A stretch of 64,000 nt of DNA, taken from Sordaria brevicollis (lineage: Eukaryota; Ascomycota; Sordariomycetes; Sordariales; Sordariaceae). The position numbers were made by a program, and so were the translations under genes. The notes below the pieces were generated by a model that ran no database searches, was not told the origin of the DNA, and was given only the letters and a program-made list of their open reading frames with translations. The stretch covers positions 5,890,001 to 5,954,000 of the forward strand of contig JAUTDP010000001.1 of the NCBI GenBank assembly GCA_033439795.1. Reading direction: 5' to 3'. Below, piece by piece: positions 35,630 to 47,657 of this stretch (positions are counted from its first letter, which is position 1; every line of letters begins with the position of its first letter).

Positions 35630-38600
35630 GTATCAAACATCGGCATCGCAGTTGTTGAAGACTCGAGGAAAGCAGTCATGCGGCGGCTCGATTCCGACCT
35701 CAGCGTCTATATGTATCGGACCGTCGCGCGCAAACAGATCGGTTGTCGTATGTGTAAATAAGTAGGTATGTGCGGTAAGTGTATATAGAGGCCGTCGAAC
35801 TCGGGTAGAAGTGGACCGCTGTTGATCAGACGCACGCAGGAACCAACAACGACGAAATGGGTTCTAGCTTGTTAGTTGTAGCTGTAGAGGTAGGTATGTA
35901 GAGGTAGCAAGCAGCAAGCAAGCAACAGCGAGGCGATACGCCGACGTCAGTGTCACTTGAAGAATTGGTGGGAAGAAATGGAATTAAATAAAAGGCAAGG
36001 GTGAGAAGAGCTTTGGCGAATCCAGGACTTCTTAAAAGAAGACACCCTCATCGGAGCCATATCTGGGAGGGTCCGGGGGACGGGACGAGGATGAGGGTTC
36101 AGATCCGGGGGGGGGGAAGATGGAGAGCTTCTTACACGTACTAGTCCGTCCCGTACTACTGTAATGACTAGGGGTGACATGCGCTACCATATGCAGGCCG
36201 CCATTCCGCCACGCTGCCCTATCATTCGACCCATGCTTTATTAAACGGGTCTGTAAAAGCCATGTAACGGTAACAAACTGTGTGCCATGTATTTCTGATG
36301 CGAAACAATCAAAGCTCGAATCCGTAAATGGACGCCAAGATGGGGACAAAGTCGGTCACGGCTCTCGCTTGAGGATGATGTTAATGAGTTCTTGAAGCCA
36401 TTGTGTAATGATTTGAGAGATCGAGTGTTTGTTGGAAAGAAACGATCCCCATGGGGGAAGAGGTGAAGGATGGGAGATTGACGATGGGGTAGGTACTGCG
36501 AGATCATGTCTCCCTCCACCAGATCCCGAGATGCTGAATGGATGGCGGTTCACCCCGCGTTTCTTTTTGATGAGGTCTCGTTTCTTGGTGGGATATAGAC
36601 AAGGCAAAGCCAAGGAAAGGAAAAGCAGCAAAGGTACGTAACCACCAACCTTTCTACATGAGAAAAATCATAAGGTCACCGCTTTTGTTTGGCTCGTAGG
36701 ACATGGGGTGCCACACGGCTGCAAGGTTGCCTCTGAGGGAACGAGGGTCTCACCAGGCTGTGTACCGGTAGGCGGAGGCTACCTACGTAGTAGGCTAGCT
36801 AGTCCGGCCGCGCGCATTGGCTGCCCCGGCTTTTCCAAATCATGTGCCGGCCGTCTTTTCACTATGTACCATTTCCCAACAAAAACATGACGATATGTCC
36901 ACGTTTTTCTCGGTTCGTTATCTCAAACTTGTAGCGCTTTGAAAACTGCGCGTACGAGGAGGAGTCTCGGCTGTTGTGGGAAGCGACCCTTCCACGGGGC
37001 CACAAGAAAGTCTAAATGTTTCGAACTGGAGCTTCTCCGACTGGATCCTAACCGACATCTGTCCGAGTTTTCTCTGGGAATCGCAACTTTGCGCAACAAA
37101 GGGCAGCATGGCGAGTAACCGCGATATGTGGCGGCAAAGGCTTGGATAACAGTTACATGGCCAACGTCAACCACAAGTCCGGCAGTGACCACTCAGTCAT
37201 CCCGTCATGTTTGTGTTACCAGTACACCACCATGGCTGGGAGCTGATGAAGATCGGCACATAGCAACATGGACAGACATTGCGCAAGATTATGATGCGGT
37301 CTGGACGGTGCCGGGCCGAAAGACTACACCACGGCATGGCGGCGTAGTAACAAGTGAAGAAAGGGCCACTGGGCTATGATGAAGAGAATGGCATCGTACT
37401 TTGTGGGGGAGGGGGGGGTTGAAGAATCGGTGATTCACTGACGAATTGAAGTCCGGCCGGCGCCGGCTTTGCCCTCCATTCCAGCCCTACGACCCACAGG
37501 CGGCGGCGGTGCGGCTTGGATGCTGGCTCGCGGATGGTGATCTCGAGCTCACTCAACATGAATGATTGGGCCATTGACCTGGGTTGCTGTGCATTTTCAA
37601 GACAACATCCCATGTACGAACGGCACCCAAGTCAGTTCCCTATTGACCCAGGAGGATGGACAGAGAGAGAATGTCAGGTACATACTGCATACCCTTCCCA
37701 TGGAACAAGCTCTCAATGGCTGGCATCAGACCCTTCGCCCGTTGACTTGCAGTTCCTCATCAGCCCTAAATTCAGGGTGGACGGTCCGCCGATGGAAGGA
37801 AGGGATGGATGGGTGGCCTCGCAAGGTGCGGCCAAGAGGCGGAGGCGAAAGTGCACATTGTCTTCTGCCCAGCTTCCTGACTTTTTTTTTCACCAATGAA
37901 CAGCGAAGCGAGGTTGTGTCGATGGCTTCAAAAATCGGAAGGTCAAAAAGTCAAAACGTTGATGAATTTGCGGCGAAGCTAGGATCGTGTCATGTCTCTA
38001 TCACGGCCAATCAACGAGCTCCGTATATTATTGACCTATTCTCCGCGCCCCAGTTTTCCAAGGCTTCGTCCAGGATGAGCTTCAGATCATGATCTCCAGA
38101 ACCGAGAGCTTCAGAGTTGATGAGCGGGGAGGTTGTAATTTGTAGCTTTCAAAAGTCTCGAGTTATCGACAAGGGCAGCTCGGCAAGAAAGCAAGACAAG
38201 CAGCTTCGAAATAATCTCAGCATTGTCGTCATTGGAACCCTCTGTCTGGCGGTGATGATGAAGCAAGAAGAAAGAGCCTGTGTCAACGGGCTGCGTCGTG
38301 CTAGTATGTATCAAACTTCAGGGCGGGGCATTTGTCTCCGTGACGCTATTCTCAAGTGTGGTTAACCGGACGCACTTGTCCGGAGCGGAGCCGAACTGCG
38401 GCCGGCCGGTCACGGTGCAGACAGCCTCCGGAAGCCGACCTTTTGTTTCGCCGGAAACACGATACATGACGCAGGGGAAAACGGTCGGCCTTGAGATAGA
38501 CGAAGGTTTGGCTTGCATGTTTCGCCGTGTATTCAAATATTGTCAATGCCGTGATATTCCCGTTTCACATTGATTGATGTCTGTTGCTCGGCAGTTGGCA

Positions 38601-40355
38601 ACGAGTTTGCCGCCATCTTCTGATCGGTTACAAGAACTTTTTCCAGAGGCTCGTCGGGCCGGTGCATTGATCAAAAAGAAAAGTTTGAAGCTTCACAGAA
38701 AGACTTGTTCCCGTGCGGCGCTGCCAATGAGAAATCCGGGCATGCTTCCCGTCTGGGAACTTTTTGTGATTAGCCGCGCGACCGAAGGTGAGAAACAGGG
38801 CCCTGGGGGACAAATGGCGGCTTACATGCCGCTGTGTAATGAGTTTCCAGTTCAGGAGCTTGGCCCGAAGAGAAAACCATCGGGAACTCCGAATGCCAAT
38901 CGATCGTATCGTGCCGTCATACGAAAAGAGAGCAACGGTCAAACTATTTTCTTGTATTGTATGTGATGACTTTTGAGATTAATAGACTCGGGCCAAATAA
39001 AGAAGCCGATATTTCGGGTGAACCAAACTTTGTTGGTGTCAGAATGGGAAATGGCCAGAATCCTTTCGCTTCGACGACACAGTTTCAAATCCTCCAAGAA
39101 CTTGTGCAATTGTAACGTCGGTTATGGTATAGGTTCCTTTGCGAACGTTGAACTAGCGTACCGTCGTTGAAGGTCTTGCGAAGAAAAAGAAAGGCAAGTC
39201 CAGACCCTAGACGTACTTTTTTGGTCGTTAGGAATGTGGGGTCGTCAGTAATCACAGAGCCCCTGGATGATTTCCAGAGCGGGATCTCACCCTTCAGGTT
39301 TCCTCGGCCAAGATCGACCATGATTGATGACGATATGTGCCTCCAAGTTCCTATTTGAAATCTTCAGCTTTGAAAGAGAAGTGAGTCCAGTTTTTAGACA
39401 GTTTGTCATGGCTGACAACCTTTTTTTTTTTCTTTTTTTTTCGGTTCAGTTGTTTGACCATTGTCGATTTGTGAACAGCCCGTGTCTTTGCGACAGTGTC
39501 AAGCGAAAACGCAATGGCAACCGAATCGATATCTGTGCACCTGCGTCTTCCAAATCCTCGGTGCCCGTGTAGCCGTGGTCCGTTGACTTCCACTTTAAAC
39601 AAGCGGACTTCAAAAACACCGCATTTGTTTACTTATTGGATATTTTCAACTCCGATATCTCGGACAAGATCCTCGGAGACAATGAGATCAGCCTTGCGAG
39701 GCATACTCGGCGGTGTTCATGTCAAGTCCCGACCTCCCGCGATTATCATCGGGATCCCCGAGCCCGGTCCCCACTGCAGCTCCCGGCCACCCGTCGTGTG
39801 GAGTTGACCCGGATCCCCAGTGGACTCGAAACGGGCTTGGTGCAGTGGCTTGGGCCGCTACTTATACTTTACCGCTAGCGTAATAGGTAATCCACCCTTC
39901 ATTGTTACGAGCCGAAAACATTTGCTAGGAGGTAATTTAAGGTTCCGTAACGTTTCGGTCACGCTAAAAGAAACCACGGCTTTCAGTTGCCGGCCAGGGT
40001 CCTGAATCTTCCACAACTTCAACACCAAGAAATCTAAGCCACGATATCGGGATCCAGATATCGACAATAATTCGGTCATAACAACGACGACATATTGGAT
40101 CAGCATATCGTACTGCAGAATCTGGAACAAGGAAAAAGCATCGAAAACCCATCACGGGATCATCCATACCAGTCGCATCGCGAAACTCTCCGACTCACCA
40201 CTGGGTCCGGCATCGTTGATACACCAAAAGCGAGAGCAAGATATCGGAATTGCTCCGGCGTAAGCCCGTAAGCTAGATCAAAGGGTTCATTTCAGCACGG
40301 TCTCCGGTTGAATCACCCGATATACCGGCCGTAAGGAGAAAAAAAAAATTCAATT
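35630..40355. other. Long divergent intergenic region (Zn2Cys6 / rit1)
   Basis: 4.7 kb with no supported gene; the largest unassigned non-RIP region in the window. It contains short frames on both strands without domains. It also has a run of 10 G at 36107-36116, an interrupted T tract at 39421-39441 and GGTAGGTA-type motifs near 35885-35905. The part next to the transcription factor is likely its extended promoter and 5' leader, a common arrangement for Neurospora regulators. Confidence 0.45.
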
Positions 40356-41893
40356 ATGCCGGCACCCACCCTAGCAGACATTGTCTTCTCCGAGCAAGCC
40401 AACCACAACTTCTCCAAGATCCTGGGAGATCTCAAAAAGTCCAATCTCAGCATCACAAACCGGCTCAAATCCATCCAGCACGATGCCTCCTTTGTGCAAG
40501 AAGTAGCGGATGTTTTGGGCTTGCCGCTCGTGGCCAACGAGCGGTGCGGAAGCTGGTATATTGACCCCCAACTTAAATCCGGGTCGGCCTACTTTAAGAG
40601 CACGGATGGACATACGGGTCAGTGGAAGTTTAGCACCAGGAGGCTGAATTTCCATTTGTTGGAGGTTATTGGAAAACATGATGGGTTTGTTTTACCTTGG
40701 ATATCTCGTAGCTAGTAGTCTCCCTCACTGACTGTTATGGTGGAACAGGTGCATAATAGTAGACTCAACCCGTCGCGGCAAGCGTAAGCCCATCTCCTCC
40801 CTCTCCCATGTTCCCCAGTCCGAACATCTCACTAACATTTTGTCAAGGCATGCCCGACGCCCTCTCCAAAACCATCCCCATCTGGTGCTTCGTCCTCAAC
40901 CGTTCCCTCTTCCCCTCCCATCCCTCTTCAGCTCACAATCTCCACGTTCCACCATCCGTAGTCTCCTCCTCTGAAGCTTCTCAAATGTCCTCCCGCCTTC
41001 CCTTCTTTCTCTCCTCCCTCCTCGCCCTCCAACCCGACCTTCCTTCCCTCCGCGCCCAGATCTCAAAACCGTTGCGTCCACTCTGGGTAACACCCGACGA
41101 CGACCTCACCCCCGAATTTTTGAGAGAAATTCAAAGGGACTACCACCCCGTAATCTGCTGCACCTGCTCCCGCCGGGTTGTCGGGACGGAGATGAGCGAG
41201 GAGGGGTACATCCAGGGCGCAGGGGACGACACGGAGAACTGGGCGCATGGACTTACGGCGCCGTTATTCTGGGCGAACCGGGAGACTCTCCTAAACACGC
41301 CAGAGGGAGATCTACCGGGTTTGATTGAGGAACTGGTAGCCAACTCGGAGGCGGGCGGTCAAGCGGTGGCAGACCTAAAAATGGTTGCGCCACGGTTGTT
41401 TGTGGGCGCATTATCGGCGGAGAAGAAGGCGTTAACGCAGAAGCATGTGTGCGTGGTTAGTCTGGTTCCCAAAACAACTGACAAAGAAACGTGGGAAAAG
41501 TCCAAGAGACATATGGAGGTTGGACTGGGGAAGAGTAAGACGGCGAGTCGGTTCTTGAGGGAGGCGTTGCCGAGTATTTGCGAGTTTGTCTCGCGGTTTC
41601 TCGCCATGCAAGAGCCCGAGACAGACACGGATGGGAAGACGAAGACAAACAAAGAGGTTGTCTTGCTATGCGAGTCTGGTAGGGATTTATCAGTGGGAGT
41701 GGCACTGGCTCTCTACTGCTGGTGTTTCGTCGACTCGGATGGGACTGTCAAGGCTGCTGAACAAGAGCAGAATCACAATAAGGCTTCTATTCGGGTGAAA
41801 CTGGGTCATATCATGACAGCTTTTCCCGATGCTAACCCGAGCAGGGCAACCCTCCAGAGCGTAAACAGTTTCCTGATGGATTGGCGAAAATAG
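40356..41893 (+). CDS. rit1: tRNA A64-2'-O-ribosylphosphate transferase (Rit1)
   Basis: Adds a ribosyl phosphate to A64 of initiator tRNA-Met, keeping it out of elongation. Three exons (40356-40684, 40749-40783, 40848-41893) give 469 aa. Exon 2 is a 35 bp microexon encoding CIIVDSTRRGK, the family's best conserved segment. It joins to RMPDALSKTIPIWCFVLNR in exon 3; without it the reading breaks. N-terminal SITNRLKSI, LPLVANERCGSWY and YFKSTDGHTGQWKFS are also Rit1 hallmarks. The C-terminal half carries LFVGALSAEKKAL and VVLLCESGRDLSVGVALALYCWCF, a dual-specificity-phosphatase-like domain in which the Cys-x5-Arg loop is degenerate (CESGRD). The stop codon lies only 89 bp from that of the convergent HAD gene. 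Confidence 0.96.
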
Positions 41894-41982
41894 CCCGGAA
41901 AAAAGAAATTGTTCTAATTCAATGCCACACCATTTGAAGGAAAGAAATATTCACGTTCGATCTCATCAAGAACCAGAATACC

Positions 41983-42802
41983 CTAGTAGTCGCCCTTCTC
42001 GATCGACGCCATGTACCCCTCAAACTGGCTCCAGTCATCCATGATGATGGACGCGCCCGCCTGCGCCAGAACTTTCTCCATCTTAAGGCGTTCCGCCGCC
42101 TGGTAAGGCCCCACATAGCCAATGACCTTGATGCCCGCCCTCGCCGCGCTCAGCGTGCCGCTCTTGCTGTCCTCCACCGCCACGCACTCCTCCGCCTTCT
42201 TGCCCAGCACCTTGAGCGCGTGCAGGTAAATGGCCGGGTCGGGCTTGCTCGTCGGCTTCTCCAGGCTCGTGGCCGCGCTGAACACCTTGTCGCCAAAGTA
42301 CTTGTCCTGGCCGACCTTCTCGATGCTGGCCTTGACGCGGCGCAAGGCGGAGCTGCTCACGACCGCGAGCTCGTACTTGCCCTCGGCCGCCAGGCGCTCG
42401 AGCACGCCGTCGACGTTGGGGCAAGGGGAAAGCTTCTCCTTGAGCTTGGCAATCACCACGTCCTCTTCCTGCTTCACGTATGCGTCGAGCTCTTCGTCCG
42501 TGAGCGGGAAGTTGTACCGCTCCTGCAGCGAGCGCATCATGCCCCGGAAGTTCTGGCCGACGAACTCGACGATGAGGGATTCGCCCGTGAAGGCCTTTTC
42601 CAGAGGGACGTTCTTGGCCTCGGCAATCTGGTTGATCAGGTCGGCGCAGCCTTCGAAGGCGAGCTCCTCCGAGAGGACGAGGGTATTGTCGCAGTCGAAG
42701 AGGATGGTGTTGATCTGTTCAAGAAAAGGGATCCGCTGTTAGTGGTCGATCCCTGTAAATCATTTGGTTGAATCTCGGAGACATGTCTCTTACCTTGCCC
42801 AT
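41983..42802 (-). CDS. HAD-superfamily hydrolase (sugar-phosphate phosphatase-like)
   Basis: 246 aa from two exons: a 9 bp first coding exon (42802-42794, Met-Gly-Lys) and 42714-41983. Motif I is FDCDNTLVLSEE with nucleophile Asp10 and general acid Asp12. The all-alpha cap follows (about residues 15-90). Motif II is AVVSSSA, motif III the Lys of KPTSKPDP, and motif IV CVAVEDSKSG. The beta-phosphoglucomutase/GS1-like subfamily contains such enzymes acting on small sugar phosphates such as 2-deoxyglucose-6-phosphate. The substrate here cannot be deduced. Choosing the ATG at 42802 gives an intact motif I directly after the 79 bp intron; no in-frame ATG lies close enough in exon 2 to replace it without losing motif I. 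Confidence 0.93.
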
Positions 42803-45245
42803 TTTGACTGATTTTTTTGTTTATCGTTTGAATCGGGGTATCAAGGCGTTCTATGTTGACAATGTCGCTATCTTCGAGCCGAGAGTGATTGGCGTATGAC
42901 AAATTGCCAAAGGATGAACGTGAGAAGCAAATGGGTATCTCGTAAACGCGAAGCGAAGCAAGCTTTAAGCAAAGACGCAGATAAAGCAAGAGCGAAGACT
43001 GTCGTCTGCTAAGACGAGGATGAAGAGCGAAGGGAAGGTGCTGGATGAAGAGCGAGTTGTTCGTAAGGAGGAAGAGAAGGAAGAGGGAGGAGGTAAATAA
43101 AAGAAAAAGAAAAGAAGGACCGAGGTAAGAGCGGGAGTAGTAACCACCAAGCTTGCGGTATGTACATACGTTGGCAGGAGACTAATTCCAATTCCTGGTC
43201 CCCTTTCTCTCAGGAACCCACCATCAAGAAGTTCCAGACATGGCACAGACAACAACAAAACCAGCAAGGACTCCAGGGACCCTTGGGACCCAATGGAGAG
43301 GTCAGACTCGTGCAATGCGGCCGAACGTGTCTTCACGAGTTGGTTCCCAGGTCTGTTCCTGAAACTCCTTGATACTCCACCCCACCAACTTTCTTTCTTC
43401 TAACTCGGCCCGCGTCTGCGCTTTCGACGCTCGGGGATCCTCGAAACTGCAGTGATAGAACTGACTGACTGACGAAACTGTTCGCCATGTGAGCCCTGAA
43501 ACATTCGTTGGAAAGCACGCGCCCGGTCCCTTCACATTGATCTTCCTAAACAATTTCTGAATTCGCCATGACCCCTCACATCAACCCCTCTTGCCAATGG
43601 CCTTCACTTTCCAAAGAGGATGGAAACGTGCAGATAGGGACCGATGCTTGTTGCCTTCTCAGACAGGATGTTGATCGGCGTCGGGTCAGAGTCGTGGTTG
43701 TAGTGGGGTGTCTGGTGATGTCATTGGACAGATGCCCCATCGTGGTATAGAGCGGGGCCTGCCCAGAACGTTAAAGACTTTGAGAAGTCTTAACACCATC
43801 AGCCAGCGACTTCCGAAGAAAATGTTAGCCCGACAACAGTTCACTATCAATGAGACCGCAATTCTCGTACGGCCAAGAACAGCCCCGTCGAACCATTTCT
43901 CTCAAAGTCTTGGGCTTGGAGAGTCAAGGACGAGAAAAGAAGTAACTGACAAACTGAAATCGGGTGAAAAGCCTCACTCACTCACGATACCTTGGAACCC
44001 CGATCAGACTGAAGGGACCCTGTACATCTCTTCTCAACAACTCCCCCCAACAAAGATCATGAAATTCCCGTATATAACAGACCATCGGAAACAGTCTCCG
44101 AAGGGCAACACGGGAAATGTAAGACGGCGTGGAGTGGTCGTTTCGGTGTTGTTGACTTCCATCTTGGACTCTGTTCCGCTTACATTTTTACGTTTTCTGT
44201 CTTCGGAATCGGGATCTCCCCTCTCCTCACCAATGCCAACGGACACAAAATGTCGCATTGGCAATGTGATTCGGGTGCCGCGTTTCCCGATCAACCGGCC
44301 GGTCATCGTTCTTGGCAGAGCGGGAGGATCGAGATAGTGTGGTGTGGAGGACCCTGGAAAGACAATGCTATTGTCTGTCTTTATTTGAATATTCAATGAA
44401 CCAGAAACAGGGCGACATGGTGAAAACATGTTAGAACATGGGAGTTTGGACTCGGTCATGGCTTCATGTTGAGTTGGGTAAAGAGAGGTGCTTGTTTGCT
44501 AGATGTATTGTGTGCTGTGTTGGGTTCCGTCGGGTTCGAACACTTGGATTACCCGTGGTCTATCTGCTGTTGGTTGCGGTCTTCTTGAAAGCCCAGTCTA
44601 TGTCACACTGATGAAAGCCTTGTGTAGAGAAACAATTTTGTTCGGATTAACTCAATTCTATTCTACTGCACCTAATCCGTCTATCGACTTTGAGTGCTCT
44701 GCTTGTTCGTCTATGATTTTGACTGTTAGTTCGTCGACGACAGCCAACGTGTTCCGCTGCGTGCAATGTCTCGAGCTCTCTTTAAAAAGTATAGCCATTT
44801 GATATCTAAGCTCGATAGTGTCCCCGTTCATATTGATCGCACGTGTCTCTTTTGACAATTGCCTGACTTGCTTTCAGGAAACGTACCAATGCGAAGAGAC
44901 CCATGCGTTTCCTCTTTCATCCTCTGGGGACACTCATTATCATAATCGTTTGTCATCAACCAGCTCCCACTACACATGCCGCCTTAAACCAACAATACCA
45001 ATCTCAATGCGAGCCCCGACGTAGTGAAAGCTGAACAAAAAAAAGACTCCAGTAACGCCCAATATGGTGGAGAGCGGTCATAGACCAAATAAAACGCCCC
45101 ACAGGTAGAAGATAAATCCAACACACCCGACTATTTCACATGCTTTTCCAGGTTGGGTTCGCTCAACTTTCCGAATGTTCTCAACGGTCGAAGTCGAGAT
45201 CGGTCCATAGCCGCAAACTGACAGCCGTCGCCTAGTGAAACCCAT
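42803..45245. other. Intergenic region upstream of HAD gene, downstream of DnaJ gene
   Basis: 2.44 kb. The purine-rich tract at about 42960-43140 is the probable HAD gene 5' leader on the minus strand. The 209-codon frame at 43708-44337 has no domain and no supporting splice logic. No RNA gene is seen. Confidence 0.5.
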
Positions 45246-46590
45246 TTAGAGAATTTCCTTCAGCTGTTGCTTTTGGGCGGCCGTCAAGCTAGTGGGGAAC
45301 TTGACATTGTACTTGATGATGAAGTTACCCCGTTGGCCTGGTTGCTTTGAGATGGGCATGCCGAGTGACGGGTATGTGTCGGTGCTTCCGGGTTGCGTTG
45401 GGCCGGCCTTCTCAATGTTAAGGTTCTTGCCGTCAATTGTGGTGACGGTTCTCTTCCAGCCTGTCAATGCCTCCTTGAGATCCAAGTCGACAGTGTGGTG
45501 GATGTCGTTACCGTCACGAGTGTAGAGTGGATGCGGTTTCTAATGGACACAAGTCAGCTATACGCCCATAGAAGATATTGTGCGGGCAAGACCCATGAGT
45601 GGTTATACGTACCTCTTCAACAATGAAGACCAAGTCTTGCTGGCCACCCTCCTCCTGGTCACCAACACCCTTAAACCGGATCTTGCTACCCTTCTTGAGA
45701 CCGGGCTTGATCGGTACCTCCAAGACCGTATCGCTTGTCGTGCGCTTGCCGGTTTCGTCAAAGGTCTTGCGCTTGATCTTCATCTTCTTGGTGGTGCCGT
45801 TGAACAGATCCTCGAGGGATACGGGCAATGGGCGTTCGACTGTCGTAACTTCGGGTGTTGCTTGGCGGGCGCTGCGCATGTTGTCGCCGCCGAATGAGGT
45901 TCTCGTGGACCGCCGCGAGCCTGCACCACCACGCGCAGCATTAAAGAGGATGTCTTCTAAACCACCCATTCCACCCATGCCGCCCATGCCGCCACCGCCC
46001 ATCTTCTCATCCCGGAAGGCATCCCGGAAGAGATCCTCGGGGTTGCTAAAGTTGAATCCATAGGAAAATGTTCTCGCACCTCCTCCGCCGCCAGGCATGC
46101 CTCCTCCGCCAAAGAAGGAAGCGAAGCCCTCGGGCATTCCACCGGCTCCTCCGGCTCCGGCAAACGGGTTTGCGCCACCTTCGGTCGGGGGCGGGCCGCC
46201 TCTCAGAATGAACTCAAGGCCGAACTGATCGTAGGTCTTGCGCTTTTCGGGATCCGAAAGGATTTCGTAGGCCTGGGAGCATTCCTTGAACTTTTCGGCA
46301 GCCTCCGGGTTGTCCTTGTTCTTGTCGGGGTGCCATTTTAGGGCGGCTTTCCTGGTGAGGGGTCAGCAGGGATCCAGCGTGAGGGCTGTAAGAGGCTATG
46401 ACGTGAATTGCAAAAGTGCAGAACGATGGAATCGAAAATGCACATTTCTTCCTCAATCATATGCTGCGAGAGGCATAATGCGGATTCTGGGTTGGGGTAG
46501 ATGTTCTTACCTGTAGGCTTTCTTGATTTCGTCCTGGGTAGCCGTAGGGCTGATCCCTAGCTGGTCGTAGAGCTTGGTTTCCCTGACCAT
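45246..46590 (-). CDS. sis1: Sis1-type (class B) DnaJ co-chaperone
   Basis: Hsp40 that stimulates Hsp70 ATPase and delivers clients in cytosol and nucleus. Three exons (46590-46511, 46351-45613, 45539-45246) give 370 aa. The J domain (about 4-70) has the HPD tripeptide at 34-36, coded just after intron 1. A Gly/Phe and Gly/Met-rich linker follows (about 75-180), with [16 protein letters not shown] and [11 protein letters not shown] repeats. There is no zinc finger. The C-terminal substrate-binding domains I and II start near [23 protein letters not shown] and contain [24 protein letters not shown] and [15 protein letters not shown]. Absence of the Cys-rich region with a G/F linker marks class B. 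The protein ends without a farnesylation box, unlike Ydj1. Confidence 0.96.
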
Positions 46591-47657
46591 CTTCGCAATG
46601 GGATATCAGAGCCGAATGTCTCGTATGTGAATCTAGTAGAAATGAAAAGGTTGATGAAAAAGGGTATCGAAAATTGCGAGAGGTCTCCCTGGTGTTAGGT
46701 GTGGGAGGAGATCAACTCGACGTGTTGTTGTTGTTGTTGTTGTTTCGGTGCGGGTAGGGTAATTAAGGTAAGGTAGCGATGCCGACAGATGCGTCTTAGA
46801 CGTCAGCGATTCGATAGCGCTCGTGGATGTCTTGGATGGCTCGTGAAAGCGCCTGTCACGGTCGTTCTTTGCTGGAATGCGCAAGAGCAAATACGCAACG
46901 CAAGAGAGCAGATGTCAGGTATTGAACAGAATTGAAATGCAGTGGAAGAGTTGAAGAGTGAAGCTATCACTTTGTGGAAGACGGGAGGGAGGGACAAAGG
47001 CGTAAAATGCCTTGGCGAAGGGCGTATGTATCAGGACTCAGGAGCAGAGGAGGTTGTAGAACCTTCGACCGTGAGCCTATCGGCTTCCAAGACCTGGAGA
47101 TAGTGACGCAGGCTTCGCGTAGTGGGTACATAGAGGAAGTAGCGGCTGTTAGTGACCTCCACTTTCCTGGGCCGTTTGCTACCAGACGGAAAGAAAAACA
47201 CTAACAGGTATGATTCCAAGTCAAGTCCCCGCCAACTGATGCGGGCCGCCAAGCCAGCTAATCAGCTCCATCAGTTGACCCTCACTTGACCTCAGCGAAA
47301 CCGTCAGCAGTCTTCTGAGCGGTTGGGACCCGGACGGGAGCAAGATCATCACCCAACACCACGGAAGGGCCGGGCTGTCCGTCACCATATTGTTTTTACA
47401 GGTTTACTCTAGTTCAGTTTGCAGTATTGGTGGATGGTATCTATTCGCCGAAGCGAGACTCTTCAGGTACTCGTATGTCCTGATCTTTCATCCTGCGTCG
47501 TGGGCGCACCAATACCGTGAGAACCAACAGCCAACAACGGCTTCATGTACGGAATCATGACAAAGACTGAGGATTCAATTATAGGTTTACTTTGATATTC
47601 AACTACTCTTTGTGGTATGCCGGATTGAGACTTCCTCAACGGCTGGTACGACCATGC
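46591..47657. other. Intergenic region between DnaJ and DUF6454-like genes
   Basis: 1.07 kb holding the DnaJ promoter and the 3' UTR of the upstream minus-strand gene. A perfect (GTT)7 tract lies at 46724-46744. Heat shock elements could be expected here; I do not see a clean triple nGAAn array. Confidence 0.5.
46724..46744 (+). repeat. (GTT)7 microsatellite
   Basis: Seven uninterrupted GTT triplets in the DnaJ 5' flank, about 135 bp upstream of the start codon. Confidence 0.95.

Noticed and set aside
36107..36116. G10 run, and the T tract at 39421-39441
   Set aside because: Simple homopolymers in non-coding DNA; not evidence of a G-quadruplex array or terminator on their own.
37516..38092. 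Overlapping plus-strand frames of 127 and 176 codons
   Set aside because: No family features, and two overlapping frames of similar quality suggest chance.
43708..44337. Plus-strand frame of 209 codons
   Set aside because: It lacks an ATG at its 5' end, has no domain, and codon choice is unlike the neighbouring genes.
44515..44570. GGTTCGAAC resembling a tRNA T-loop
   Set aside because: The flanking bases do not pair into T or acceptor stems and there is no A box upstream.
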